A stretch of DNA of 64,000 nucleotides from JAIBJN01 sp963775505 (GCA_963775505.1 CAVZIL010000001.1:124001-188000), one strand, 5' to 3'; positions 34,432 through 42,811 are shown, counted from the first letter of the stretch. Translations and numbers: made by a program. The notes: generated from the sequence alone by a model not told the origin.

Positions 34432-35915
34432 TGCCGATGGACTTCCAGGCGCCCACGATCGACTGGTACGCGCTCTCGCCGGTGCTCGTCACCCTCGGCG
34501 GCGCGGTCGTCGTCCTGCTCGTGGCGCTCTTCCTGCCCGCGCACGTCCGGCGCGACTTCGCCGCCGTCGTCGCCGGGCTCTGCTTCCTCGCCGCGGGGGC
34601 GCTGGCCGTCGCGCTCTTCGCGGCCGACGAGACCGGCACGGGCATCGTGGCGGACGCGATCCGACGCGACCGGCTGGCCGAGCTCGCCCAGGTCCTCGTC
34701 ATGGCCACCGGGCTCCTGACCGTCCTCGTCTCCTACCGGGAGCCCGCGCGCGACGACCGCTCCGGCGAGTACTACGCGCTCCTCCTCACCGCGGCGAGCG
34801 GCATGGCGTTCTTCGTGGCCGCCAACAACCTGATGACGCTCTTCCTCGGCCTCGAGTGGTTTTCGATCTGCCTCTACATCCTCACGGCCATCGCGGTCGA
34901 GCGGCTGAGCGGGCTGGAGGCGAGCCTCAAGTACCTGATCGTCGGCAGCTTCGGCTCGGCGATCCTGCTGTTCGGGAGCGCGTTCGTCTACGGCGCCACC
35001 GGCGCGATCGGCTTCGAGGACATTGCCGCCGGCACCGAGGGCGCCGAGCGCCTCTTCGTCGTCGCGGGGCTGGCGATGATCATCGTCGGGCTGGCGTTCA
35101 AAGCCTCCGCGGCGCCGTTCCACATGTGGACGCCTGACGTCTACGAGGGGGCGCCCACTCCGGTCACCGGCTTCATGGCCGCCGCGACGAAGGTCGCGGC
35201 CCTCGTCGTCACGCTCCGCCTCCTCGTCACGGCCTTCCCCAGCGAGGAGGAGCTCTGGACGGTCGCCCTCGCCGTCATCGTCTGCTTCTCGCTCGCCTGG
35301 GGGAACCTCGCCGCGATCGTGCAGACGAACGTCAAGCGGCTCCTCGCGTACTCGAGCATCTCCCACGCGGGCTTCCTGCTCATGCCGATCGCGGCCGGGA
35401 ACGCGCTCGGCGGTCGCGCGCTCCTCTACTACCTGATCCCGTACGCGGCCATGAGCCTGGGAGCCTTCGCGGTCGTCGCCGTCAGGGAGCGCGAGCTGCG
35501 GGCGCCGGTGACGCTCGCGAACCTCGCCGGCTTCGGCTGGGAGCGGCCTTTCCTCGGCGCGTCGATGGCCCTGTTCATGTTCGGGTTCATCGGGTTCCCG
35601 CCGGCCGGCATCTTCCTGGGGAAGTTCTACGTCTTCTCGGCCGTGATCGACCGCGGCTGGGCCTGGCTCGCCATCGTCGGCGTCGTCGCCACCGCCGTCT
35701 CGGTCTACTACTACGCCAACGTGATTCGGGCGATGTACATGCAGCCGCGGGAGCTCGCTGTCGTCGCCGCGGGGGGATCGCCGCCCGCAGACCGCCTCCT
35801 CGTCGCGGCGGTCGCAGCTGCCGGACTCGTCGCCGTGGGCAGCTTCGTCTTCGCCGACCCGCTCCTCGACGTGGCCAGCGACGCCGTCGCGTTCCTCGCC
35901 TTTCCCGTTGAGTAA
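34431..35915 (+). CDS. nuoN: NADH-quinone oxidoreductase subunit N
   Basis: A 494-residue antiporter-like subunit with about 14 helices. It has LFLGLEWFSICLYILTA, the KASAAPFHMWTPDVYEGAPTPVTGFMAAATKVAAL pumping-helix region and VKRLLAYSSISHAGFLLMPI. Start is GTG 34431 (overlapping the nuoM stop) or ATG 34437. The stop overlaps the next gene by 8 nt, tying that reductase to the operon. Confidence 0.97.
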   Translation: MPMDFQAPTIDWYALSPVLVTLGGAVVVLLVALFLPAHVRRDFAAVVAGLCFLAAGALAVALFAADETGTGIVADAIRRDRLAELAQVLVMATGLLTVLVSYREPARDDRSGEYYALLLTAASGMAFFVAANNLMTLFLGLEWFSICLYILTAIAVERLSGLEASLKYLIVGSFGSAILLFGSAFVYGATGAIGFEDIAAGTEGAERLFVVAGLAMIIVGLAFKASAAPFHMWTPDVYEGAPTPVTGFMAAATKVAALVVTLRLLVTAFPSEEELWTVALAVIVCFSLAWGNLAAIVQTNVKRLLAYSSISHAGFLLMPIAAGNALGGRALLYYLIPYAAMSLGAFAVVAVRERELRAPVTLANLAGFGWERPFLGASMALFMFGFIGFPPAGIFLGKFYVFSAVIDRGWAWLAIVGVVATAVSVYYYANVIRAMYMQPRELAVVAAGGSPPADRLLVAAVAAAGLVAVGSFVFADPLLDVASDAVAFLAFPVE

Positions 35916-37245
35916 GAACATCGTCGTCCTCGGCGCCGGCGTCACCGGAGAGTCGTTCGTCTCGGCGCTGCGGCGGCTCGACGGCGAGGCCGAGATCACC
36001 GTCGTGGAGCGCGAGCTCGTCGGCGGCGAGTGCTCGTACTGGGCATGCATCCCGTCGAAGACGCTGTTGCGCCCGCTCGAGCTCGTCGCCCGCGCCCGCC
36101 TGGCGCCTGGGGCCGCCGAGGCCGTCGTCGGCGCCGTCGACGCCGCCCGCGTCTTCTGGTGGCGCGACCAGGTGGCCGGGAAGGACGACACCAGCCAGGC
36201 CGAGTGGCTGGCGAAGCAGGGCGCCGAGCTCGTCAGGGGAACCGGCGTCGTCGCCGAGCCCGGGCTCGTCACCGTCGGCGAGCGGGAGCTTCCGTACGAC
36301 GCGCTCCTGGTCGCCACCGGGTCGGTGCCGCTCGCGCCGCCGGTCGAGGGCCTGAGCGAGCTCCACTACTGGGGGAGCCGTGAAGCGACGAGCGCGAACG
36401 CCGTCCCCGCGAGCCTCGCGGTCGTGGGCGGAGGCGCCGTCGGGTGCGAGCTCGCCCAGTGCTACGCGCGCCTGGGCGCGAAGGTGACCCTGGTTCAGAG
36501 CGGCGACCACCTCCTGCCGAGGATGGATCCCGAGGCGACCGAGATCCTCGCCGAGGTCTTCGCCGAGGAGGGCATCGAACTGCGCTTCGGCACCGAGGCG
36601 ACTCGGGTGGAGGGAGGAGACGGTGCGTCGTTCCGCGTCGAGCTGGCCGGCCAGGAGCCGGTGGAGGCCGAACGCCTCCTCGTCGCCACCGGGCGCAAGC
36701 CGAACGTCGACGGATTCGGCCTCGAGCAGCTCGGCGTGACGATCGAGAAGAGGGGGATCGTGGTCGACGAGGAGCTTTCGGCGGGGCCGGACGTGTGGGC
36801 CGCGGGAGACGTCACCGGCGTCGCGCCCTTCACCCACGTCGGCAAGTACCAGGGCCGTATCGCGGCCGCGAACGTGGCAGGGCAGGCCCTCCGGGCCGAC
36901 TACCGGGCGATCCCGGCCTCCATCTTCACCGACCCGCAGGTGGCCTCGACCGGCGACACGAGCGGCGAAGGCGCCGTGACCGCGTCCTGGCCGCTCGAGT
37001 CGGTCTCGCGCACGGCGACCTTCCAGCGGCCGAAGAGGCGAGGGCTCGTGAAGCTCTACGCCGACCCGGACCGGCGCGTCCTCGTCGGCGCGACGGCCGT
37101 GGGGCCCGAGGCGGGTGAGTGGATCCAGCAGCTGACGCTTGCCGTCCGCGCGGAGGTTTCGGTCGACGTCCTCCGCGACACCATCCAGCCGTTCCCGACC
37201 TTCTCCGAGGCCGTCTACTTCGCAGCCCGCGACCTGGCGTTGTAG
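35908..37245 (+). CDS. Dihydrolipoamide-dehydrogenase-like flavin disulfide reductase lacking the catalytic His
   Basis: A 445-residue group I pyridine-nucleotide disulfide oxidoreductase. It has the FAD motif VVLGAGVTGESF, the redox cysteines in GECSYWACIPSKTLL, the NAD(P)H motif VVGGGAVGCELAQ and GVDVWAAGD-like AGPDVWAAGDVTG. The C-terminal His-x4-Glu base motif (usually HPTxSE) reads FPTFSE, so the catalytic His is Phe. Such members may be quinone or metal reductases rather than true E3. TTG start overlaps nuoN by 8 nt. It could still serve as E3 for the E2 at 14359, but the missing His argues against it. Confidence 0.9.
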   Translation: MSKNIVVLGAGVTGESFVSALRRLDGEAEITVVERELVGGECSYWACIPSKTLLRPLELVARARLAPGAAEAVVGAVDAARVFWWRDQVAGKDDTSQAEWLAKQGAELVRGTGVVAEPGLVTVGERELPYDALLVATGSVPLAPPVEGLSELHYWGSREATSANAVPASLAVVGGGAVGCELAQCYARLGAKVTLVQSGDHLLPRMDPEATEILAEVFAEEGIELRFGTEATRVEGGDGASFRVELAGQEPVEAERLLVATGRKPNVDGFGLEQLGVTIEKRGIVVDEELSAGPDVWAAGDVTGVAPFTHVGKYQGRIAAANVAGQALRADYRAIPASIFTDPQVASTGDTSGEGAVTASWPLESVSRTATFQRPKRRGLVKLYADPDRRVLVGATAVGPEAGEWIQQLTLAVRAEVSVDVLRDTIQPFPTFSEAVYFAARDLAL

Positions 37246-37255
37246 CCTCGCAGTC

Positions 37256-37675
37256 ATGGCGACGACAGAAAGAGACGAGCTCGTCCGCAGCCTCGCCGGT
37301 CTGGCGCTCTTCGCCGACCTCGGCGACCCGGACCTCGAGGCGATCGCCGACCCCGCCTGGGAGCGGCGCTTCTCCGAGGGCGAGCGCGTGCTGCGACGCG
37401 GACTCTCCGGCGGCGGGCTGTTCGTGATCCTCGACGGCGAGGCTGCCGTCGAGATCCCCGGGGGCGAGCCACGCCGGCTCCGACGGGGCGACTTCTTCGG
37501 CGAGGTCTCGACGCTGCTCCAGTGCAAGCCGACGGCGAACGTCGTCGCGGCCGGCCCCCTGCACTGCCTCGAGATTCCCGGGCCGGAGCTCGAGGCCTTC
37601 CTCCTGCAGTACCCGCACGTCACCTACCGGATGCTGCAGACCGTGGCACGGCGGATCCGGGATCTGCTCCAGTAG
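37256..37675 (+). CDS. Stand-alone cyclic-nucleotide-binding domain protein
   Basis: A 139-residue protein consisting of one CRP-type cNMP-binding beta-roll (FSEGERVLRRGLSGGGLFVILDGEAAVEI ... GDFFGEVSTLLQCKPTANVVA) and a short C-terminal helix, with no DNA-binding domain. The phosphate-binding cassette is GEVSTLLQCKPTANV; the usual Arg that grips the phosphate is replaced (KPTA rather than RxA), so binding needs testing. TAGCCT (37243-37248) lies 7 nt before the ATG and doubles as the upstream stop. Its own stop overlaps the GTG of the cyclase fusion by one base: receptor and cyclase appear to be one operon. Confidence 0.88.
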   Translation: MATTERDELVRSLAGLALFADLGDPDLEAIADPAWERRFSEGERVLRRGLSGGGLFVILDGEAAVEIPGGEPRRLRRGDFFGEVSTLLQCKPTANVVAAGPLHCLEIPGPELEAFLLQYPHVTYRMLQTVARRIRDLLQ

Positions 37676-40527
37676 TGGTGCCGGACGAGCGGCCTTTTCC
37701 GCCCGGGGACTATCCCGTGGTCGTCGTCGGAAGCGGGCCCGGAGGCCTGCAGACGAGCTACTGCCTCTCGCGCCTCGGCCTCGAGCACGCCGTGATCTCA
37801 CGCGACCAGTCGCCGGGAGGGATGTTCCGCCTCTACCCGATCTTCCAGCGCCTCCTGTCCTGGTCGAAGCCCGACGCGCCGGCCGAGCCGGGGACGCGCG
37901 CCTACGAGTGGTACGACCACAACAGCCTCGTCGCGGACGAGCCCGAGCACCAGGCGCTGGTCCCCGGCCTCATGGACCGGTCGTTCATGGTGCCGTCGCG
38001 GGAGGAGATGGAGCGGGGGCTGGCGGCCTTCGCCGAGCGGGCGGCCGTCCCCGTCCGCTACGGCTGTGCCTGGGAAGGAACGCGGCGAGACGACGACGGG
38101 CGGCTCGTGCTCGTCACCTCGGACGGCGAGTACCGGGCGCGGGCAGTCGTGTTCGCCCTCGGCGTGACCAACCCCTGGTTCTCGCCGATTCCGGGCATCG
38201 AGACCGTGCCCCACTACGTCGACTGCCGCCGGCCGAGCGACTACCGGGGGAAGACCGTGTTCGTGATCGGCAAGCGCAACTCCGGCTTCGAGATCGCGGA
38301 CGGCCTCCTTCCGTGGGCCCGCCGCGTCATCCTCGGCTCGCCCCGGCCGGTCCAGACCGAGGTCATCGCCCAGGCGTCCGTCCGCGTCCGCTATCTGCAG
38401 CCCTACGAGGACGCCTCCCTCGGCGGCGGCACCTTCGCGCTCGACCTCGCCGTCGAGCGGATCGAGAGGCGCGAGCGAGGCTGGCGCATCGTCGGCAACG
38501 GCACGACCCGCCCGGGCGCCGTCGACCTCGAGGTCGACGAGGCGATCGCGGCGACCGGCTTCTCCACCCCGCTCCTCGACCTGGGGGATCTTGGCGTGCG
38601 GACGGTCGCGCAGGGACGGATTCCTGCACTGACCCCGTTCTGGGAGAGCGAGCCCGGATCGGGGATCTTCTTCGCGGGAAACGCGACGCAGGGGGCGCCC
38701 GGGCTCCGCAAGCACGGCATCGGCGCGTCGTCCCCGGCCGTGCACGGATTCCGGTACAACGCCCGCGTGATGGCCCGCCAGCTCGCGAGGAGCCTCGGCC
38801 TGGACGTCCCGCCGGAGCGGATCGAGGGCGACCCGGTTCCGTACCTGCTGGAGGAGTTGACGACGGCGCCCGAGCTCTGGGCCCAGAAGTCCTACCTCGC
38901 CAGGGCCGTGACGACCGAAGGCGAGAGCGACATCGTCCCGCTGGCGCGCTTCCTCGACGATGCGGGGCCCGACGCGGTCGCCGTCGCGGTCGAGATGGAC
39001 GCGGACGGGAGTACGTACCCGGCCGTCTACGCGCGCAGTGGCGGCGAGATCCGCGAGCGGCTCCTGCCGCCTCACCTGCTCAACGACTTTCGCGGCCCCG
39101 ACTACGAGCGGGAGCTCCGCGCGATGCCTTTGAGCCGGTCAGCGGTCACGGCCGGGCTCCTCGCCGCTCCGCTCGCCGGGCTCTTTCTCCTCCTCGGCAT
39201 CCCTGGGCTGGACGTCGCGTGGGAGCAGCAGCCCGCTCACTTCTGGCTCGTGCTCCTCTCTGCGGTCCTCAGCTTCGTGCTCGGGCTCCTGATGGCCGAG
39301 GCCGCCTCCCGCCGCGGCGATGCCAGGGTCCTGCTGGTCGCGCTCGCGTTCCTCGTCAGCTCGGGCTTCCTCGCGCTCCACGCGCTGGCCACGCCCGGCG
39401 TCCTCCTGACGGGGAAGAACGCCGGCTTCCAGATCGCCTCGGCGATCGGGCTCCTGATCGCGTCCGGCTTCGCCGCCGCCTCGGCGCTTCCCTTCGGGGA
39501 GGGCTGGGCCCAGGCCGTCCTGCGCAAGCGCCGGCTCCTCCTCGGCTCGGTCGCCGTGTCCCTCGCCGTCTGGGCGGTAGTCGCGCTCGGAACCCTGCCG
39601 CCGCTCGAAGAGCCGATCACGCCGGAAGCGGCACGCGACCCGCTCCTCGGCCTGTGGGGCGTCGGAGTGCTCCTGTACGGCTACGCCGCTTACCGCTACG
39701 CGCGCCTCTACCTCAGGCGGCGCGCGCCCGTCGCGCTCGCGGTCGCGTCCGCCTGGGTGCTCCTCACCGAGGCGATGCTCGTAATCGCCGTCTCCCGGAA
39801 CTGGCACGTGAGCTGGTGGGAGTGGCATCTGCTGATGCTGCTCGCGTTCGCCCTGGTCGCCAGGAGCGTGTGGAGCGAGTGGAAGCGCGAAGGCTCGAGC
39901 GCCGAGGTCTTCGCCGATCTGTACGAGGAGCGCACCCTCGGCCGGCGTGAGGAGCTGAGCGTGCTCTTTGCCGACCTCCAGGGATTCACGTCCTTCGCCG
40001 AGCGCACGCCGCCCGACGAGGTGCGGGCGATGCTGAACGCGTACTTCTCGGCAGCCGCACCGGTGGTGCAACGCGAGGAGGGCGAGATCGTGCAGACGGT
40101 CGGCGACGAGCTCTTCGTGTCCTTTCGTGGAGAGCAGCACGAGGCGCGGGCGGCGCGCGCCGGGCTCGCGCTCCAGGAGGCGTGCGCAGCCGTTCCGATG
40201 CGTCGCCCGGACTGGCCGAGCTTCCGAGTCGGGATCAACTCCGGCGAGGCACACCTTGGGCTCGTCCAAGCGCCGGGCGCGCGCTCCTTCACGCCCACGG
40301 GCGACATGGTCAACACGGGCGCCCGCCTGCAGCAGCAGGCTCGAGCCGGCGAGGTCGTGATCGCCGAGCGAACGCGGACTGCGCTCGGGCAGGGAGCGGT
40401 CGTCGAAGACCTCGGAGAGCTGCCCGTCAAGGGCAAGGAGCGTCCGGTGCGGGCGTACGTCCTACGCGCGCTGGCCGGGCAGCGGGGCGAGGGCGACGAC
40501 CGTCTGCAGGATCAGGACGCCGAATGA
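37675..40527 (+). CDS. Fusion: flavin-monooxygenase-like FAD/NAD(P) domain, eight TM helices, class III nucleotidyl cyclase
   Basis: A continuous 950-residue frame. Residues ~14-485 form a flavin-monooxygenase-like oxidoreductase with the FAD motif GSGPGG (19-24), an NADPH-type motif GKRNSG (199-204) and FFAGNATQG. Residues ~489-733 hold eight hydrophobic helices, so both soluble ends face the same side, presumably the cytoplasm. Residues ~758-935 form a class III adenylyl/guanylyl cyclase: metal Asp767 (FADLQGFT) and Asp811 (GDE), Asn880 and Arg884 (VNTGARL), Asp877 in FTPTGD; the purine-specifying Lys is Gln807, so cAMP versus cGMP is open. No in-frame stop separates the parts. GTG 37675 overlaps the cNMP-binding gene; GTG 37678 is possible. 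Confidence 0.9.
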   Translation: MVPDERPFPPGDYPVVVVGSGPGGLQTSYCLSRLGLEHAVISRDQSPGGMFRLYPIFQRLLSWSKPDAPAEPGTRAYEWYDHNSLVADEPEHQALVPGLMDRSFMVPSREEMERGLAAFAERAAVPVRYGCAWEGTRRDDDGRLVLVTSDGEYRARAVVFALGVTNPWFSPIPGIETVPHYVDCRRPSDYRGKTVFVIGKRNSGFEIADGLLPWARRVILGSPRPVQTEVIAQASVRVRYLQPYEDASLGGGTFALDLAVERIERRERGWRIVGNGTTRPGAVDLEVDEAIAATGFSTPLLDLGDLGVRTVAQGRIPALTPFWESEPGSGIFFAGNATQGAPGLRKHGIGASSPAVHGFRYNARVMARQLARSLGLDVPPERIEGDPVPYLLEELTTAPELWAQKSYLARAVTTEGESDIVPLARFLDDAGPDAVAVAVEMDADGSTYPAVYARSGGEIRERLLPPHLLNDFRGPDYERELRAMPLSRSAVTAGLLAAPLAGLFLLLGIPGLDVAWEQQPAHFWLVLLSAVLSFVLGLLMAEAASRRGDARVLLVALAFLVSSGFLALHALATPGVLLTGKNAGFQIASAIGLLIASGFAAASALPFGEGWAQAVLRKRRLLLGSVAVSLAVWAVVALGTLPPLEEPITPEAARDPLLGLWGVGVLLYGYAAYRYARLYLRRRAPVALAVASAWVLLTEAMLVIAVSRNWHVSWWEWHLLMLLAFALVARSVWSEWKREGSSAEVFADLYEERTLGRREELSVLFADLQGFTSFAERTPPDEVRAMLNAYFSAAAPVVQREEGEIVQTVGDELFVSFRGEQHEARAARAGLALQEACAAVPMRRPDWPSFRVGINSGEAHLGLVQAPGARSFTPTGDMVNTGARLQQQARAGEVVIAERTRTALGQGAVVEDLGELPVKGKERPVRAYVLRALAGQRGEGDDRLQDQDAE

Positions 40528-40857
40528 GATCGCTAGCACGCCGCTCGCCAGCCCGGGAACGACGCCCTCGGGCATCACGGGCGCTCGGATGGCGGCGCCG
40601 ACGACGATCGTGAGCACGAGCACGCCGGCGAGGACCGCCTGGAGCCGGCCGAGCGGATCCCCGTCGCCGCCGTTGGCCCGATCGACGACCCGAGCGAAGC
40701 AGACGAGTGAGGCGGCCACCGTCACCGGCACGCCGAGCACGAGGAGGTAGAAGGAGGCGGAGGCGCGGCCCAGCGCGTCCGACACGGCGACCGCGAGAAG
40801 GAGCGCCCCTGCGAGCTCGACGGCCATGGCGCCGGCGCCGCTTCGCGTCTGCCACAT
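40462..40857 (-). CDS. Small integral membrane protein, unknown function
   Basis: A 131-residue hydrophobic protein with about four predicted membrane helices (LAGALLLAVAVSDAL, FYLLVLGVPVTVAASLVCFARVV, LQAVLAGVLVLTIVVGAAI, LASGVLAISFGVLILQTVVAL). No family is recognised. The start is ATG 40857 or ATG 40827. Its last 66 bp overlap the end of the cyclase fusion on the other strand, in the low-complexity tail of that protein, so both can be real. Confidence 0.7.
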   Translation of the reverse strand: MWQTRSGAGAMAVELAGALLLAVAVSDALGRASASFYLLVLGVPVTVAASLVCFARVVDRANGGDGDPLGRLQAVLAGVLVLTIVVGAAIRAPVMPEGVVPGLASGVLAISFGVLILQTVVALAPLPGQRA

Positions 40858-40926
40858 GCGCGCGTGTTCGCCTCCGGAGCGCCTTCTCCTTCGTTACGCT
40901 GGCCACCACCGAGAGAAGGAGGCCGA

Positions 40927-41631
40927 ATGGCGGACACCGCGGTCACGTGGCTCGGCCACGCCGCTTTCCGGATCGACACGCCCGGCGGGAAGCGGGTCTA
41001 CGTCGATCCCTGGCTCGAGAACCCCAACTGCCCCGACAGCGAGCGGGAGCCCGAGCGGGTCGACCTGATCGCGCTCACGCACGCACATAGCGACCACCTC
41101 GGTCAGACGATCGAGCTCGCGCAACGCTTCGGCTGTCCGGTAATTGCGCTCGTCGAGCTCCGCGACTGGCTCGGGACCCGGGGCCTGCCGGCGGATGACT
41201 CGGAGGGCGGCAACAAGGGGGGGACGATCGAGAAGGACGGCATCAAGGTCACCTTCACGGACGCGAAGCACTCGAGCAGCGTCTTCGAGAACGGCGCACC
41301 GATCTATCTCGGCGAGCCCGCCGGGCTCGTGATCGAGGTGGAGAACGGGACGAAGCTCTACTTCGCCGGCGACACGTGCGTCTTCGGCGACATGGCCCTG
41401 ATCGGCAGGATCTACGAGCCCGACGTCGCGGTGCTTCCCATCGGCGGGCACTACACGATGGACCCGCGAGAGGCGGCCGTCGCGCTCGAGCTCCTCGGCG
41501 TCGGCCGGTGCATCCCGTGCCACTACGGAACGTTCCCGCTCCTCGCCGGCACGCCGGACGAGTGCCGCAAGCTGCTGACGACCGGGTGCGAGGTCGTCGC
41601 GCCGGAGCCGGGCGACAGCGTCACCGTTTAG
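40927..41631 (+). CDS. Metallo-beta-lactamase-fold hydrolase (UPF0173 / YtkL type)
   Basis: A 234-residue MBL-fold metal-dependent hydrolase. The di-zinc motif HxHxDH is ALTHAHSDHLGQ, with later ligands in DAKHSSS, YFAGDTC and PCHYGTF. The N-terminus VTWLGHAAFRI is typical of the UPF0173 group whose substrate is unknown. AGAAGGAGG lies before the ATG. Its TAG stop is formed by the first bases of repeat R1 copy 2. Confidence 0.93.
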   Translation: MADTAVTWLGHAAFRIDTPGGKRVYVDPWLENPNCPDSEREPERVDLIALTHAHSDHLGQTIELAQRFGCPVIALVELRDWLGTRGLPADDSEGGNKGGTIEKDGIKVTFTDAKHSSSVFENGAPIYLGEPAGLVIEVENGTKLYFAGDTCVFGDMALIGRIYEPDVAVLPIGGHYTMDPREAAVALELLGVGRCIPCHYGTFPLLAGTPDECRKLLTTGCEVVAPEPGDSVTV

Positions 41632-41793
41632 TGCCCCTCCAGGCAATACACGCCCGCCCCTGCGCCGCGATCACGCGGCGCCAGAGCCCACCCTCGCCCT
41701 TACCAAGGCAACCAGCCTTGGCTTCGAACGAGTGCGCACTCTGGCTTGGTGCCCGCAACGCAGGAATCGGGCAGCATCACCTCGAGGGGCACC
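41629..41793 (-). repeat. Repeat R1, copy 2 (inverted relative to copy 1)
   Basis: Read on the minus strand this segment aligns with 22320-22485 almost end to end (shared CACCAAGCCAGAG, CCAAGGCTGGTTGCCTTGG, AAGGGCGAGGGTGGG, TCTGGCGCCGCGTGATCGCGG and ATTGCCTGGAGGGGCACTA blocks). The outer end TAGTGCCCCTCC gives the stop codon of the metallo-hydrolase, and the other end (GAGGGG, 5 nt from ATG 41795) gives a ribosome-binding site to the next gene. Confidence 0.85.
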
Positions 41794-42811
41794 GATGAGG
41801 GAGCGCTGGTTCGGCGCGACCGGGCGGCGCGTTCCGGAGATCGTTGTCGAGGGAGAGCTCGAGCTCGGAGGCGCGCTCGTCCTCGACGACGTGAGCGACG
41901 ACGAGGCCCTGCGCACGGCCCACGCCGCCGGGACGCCGGTCGTCGTCCGCGCGCCCGACGCCGAGTCGGTGCAACGCGCCCTGGGACGACCCGAGGTTGC
42001 CTGCGTCCTCATCCCGGCCGACCGGCGTGAGCTGCTCGACCTCGACTTCCGCCGCCTGACCTACGGCGGCTAGGGAGCGGTCGCCGGGAAGGCGTACGTC
42101 CGCGGCCTTGTCCCTGAGGGCCGGCACAGGGTCGGCCTCGGAATGGGCGACCACGAGTACGGCGCCGTAGCCGTCGCCGGCAAGGGCGTCGACGAAGAGC
42201 TGCAGCCCGAGCGCGAGCGCAAAGGCCTTGTGTGCCTGCTCGCCGCCGAAGGGAACGAGGTCGTCGGGCGACGCCGAGCCGGCGAGGACATCGCCGTGGG
42301 TGACCCTGCCCATTGAGACGTCGACGACGACCGGCTCGCCGTCCGAGCTCGGGATCGCGATCGCAAGCGGATTCGTCCCCGCGAGCGGCGGGCCGCCATC
42401 CGGGTGGGCGAGCCGCGCCGGCGAGGTCGCCGTCAGTGCCGCGACGAGGCCGCCGCGCGCGAGCCTCCGCGCCCAGTAGCCCAGCACGCCGGTGGGGAAG
42501 CACTTCGCGGCGACCACGACCCGGGCGTGCCGAGGAGGCGAGGCGAGCTGGGCGTCCACGATCGCCGCGAGCGTGAGATAGCCGAGCGCACCGCGCCCTT
42601 CCCAGCGCTCGTAGCCCTCCTCGGCGACGACCCGCTCGGGCTCCGCGCCCGGATCAAGCCCGGGCAGGGTCGCGAGCCAGTCGATCCGCACCGTGCCGTG
42701 CGCCGTCTTCCCCCGCTCGTCCGCGTCGAGGAAGTGGTCCGCGAGGATTCCCGCCTCGCGCTCGCCGAACCCGAGCGCGCGCAGGCGGCCGACGGCGCCG
42801 GCGGCGCTCAG
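41777..42811 (-). CDS. Ldh-family NAD(P)-dependent oxidoreductase (malate/L-lactate dehydrogenase type); 3' end uncertain
   Basis: Member of the LDH2/MDG family, which uses NAD(P)H on 2-oxo/2-hydroxy acids and is unrelated to ordinary LDH. N-terminal ADHFLDADERGKTAHGTVRI holds the catalytic His; TNPLAIAIPSSDGEPVVVDVSMG and GGEQAHKAFALALGLQLFVDALAG are the cofactor-binding regions. The family-like part ends VRLPGDRS at about 42074 (246 residues). The open frame then continues for ~98 unlike codons opposite the gene at 41795. Removing one C just before would stop it at 42070. CTG 42811, overlapping the mrp stop, is the only start candidate in place. Confidence 0.75.
   Translation of the reverse strand: MSAAGAVGRLRALGFGEREAGILADHFLDADERGKTAHGTVRIDWLATLPGLDPGAEPERVVAEEGYERWEGRGALGYLTLAAIVDAQLASPPRHARVVVAAKCFPTGVLGYWARRLARGGLVAALTATSPARLAHPDGGPPLAGTNPLAIAIPSSDGEPVVVDVSMGRVTHGDVLAGSASPDDLVPFGGEQAHKAFALALGLQLFVDALAGDGYGAVLVVAHSEADPVPALRDKAADVRLPGDRSLAAVGQAAEVEVEQLTPVGRDEDAGNLGSSQGALHRLGVGRADDDRRPGGVGRAQGLVVAHVVEDERASELELSLDNDLRNAPPGRAEPALPHRCPSR
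41795..42073 (+). CDS. Hypothetical protein, 92 aa
   Basis: A small alpha/beta protein I do not recognise (MRERWFGATGRRVPEIVVEG ... RPEVACVLIPADRRELLDLDF). Codon use is strongly G/C at third positions and the composition is protein-like. The ATG is 5 nt after GAGGGG at the end of repeat R1. It lies entirely opposite the apparent tail of the Ldh-type gene, and both end at the CTAG at 42070-42073 if that gene has a frameshift, so the two calls compete in this stretch. Confidence 0.55.
   Translation: MRERWFGATGRRVPEIVVEGELELGGALVLDDVSDDEALRTAHAAGTPVVVRAPDAESVQRALGRPEVACVLIPADRRELLDLDFRRLTYGG

Noticed and set aside
35908..37245. Calling this gene lpdA / E3 of the 2-oxoacid dehydrogenase complex
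   Set aside because: The catalytic His of the HPTxSE motif is replaced by Phe and the gene is tied to nuoN, not to the E1-E2 cluster.
39124..40527. A separate membrane cyclase gene starting at ATG 39124
   Set aside because: No stop codon ends the oxidoreductase part before it, no ribosome-binding site precedes that ATG, and codon use is continuous; the fusion is the simpler reading.
40880..40926. Possible fourth copy of repeat R2 between the small membrane protein and the metallo-hydrolase
   Set aside because: Only AGCGTAACG and a GAAGGCGC-like block match (minus strand); flanking blocks are absent or out of order, so it may be chance.
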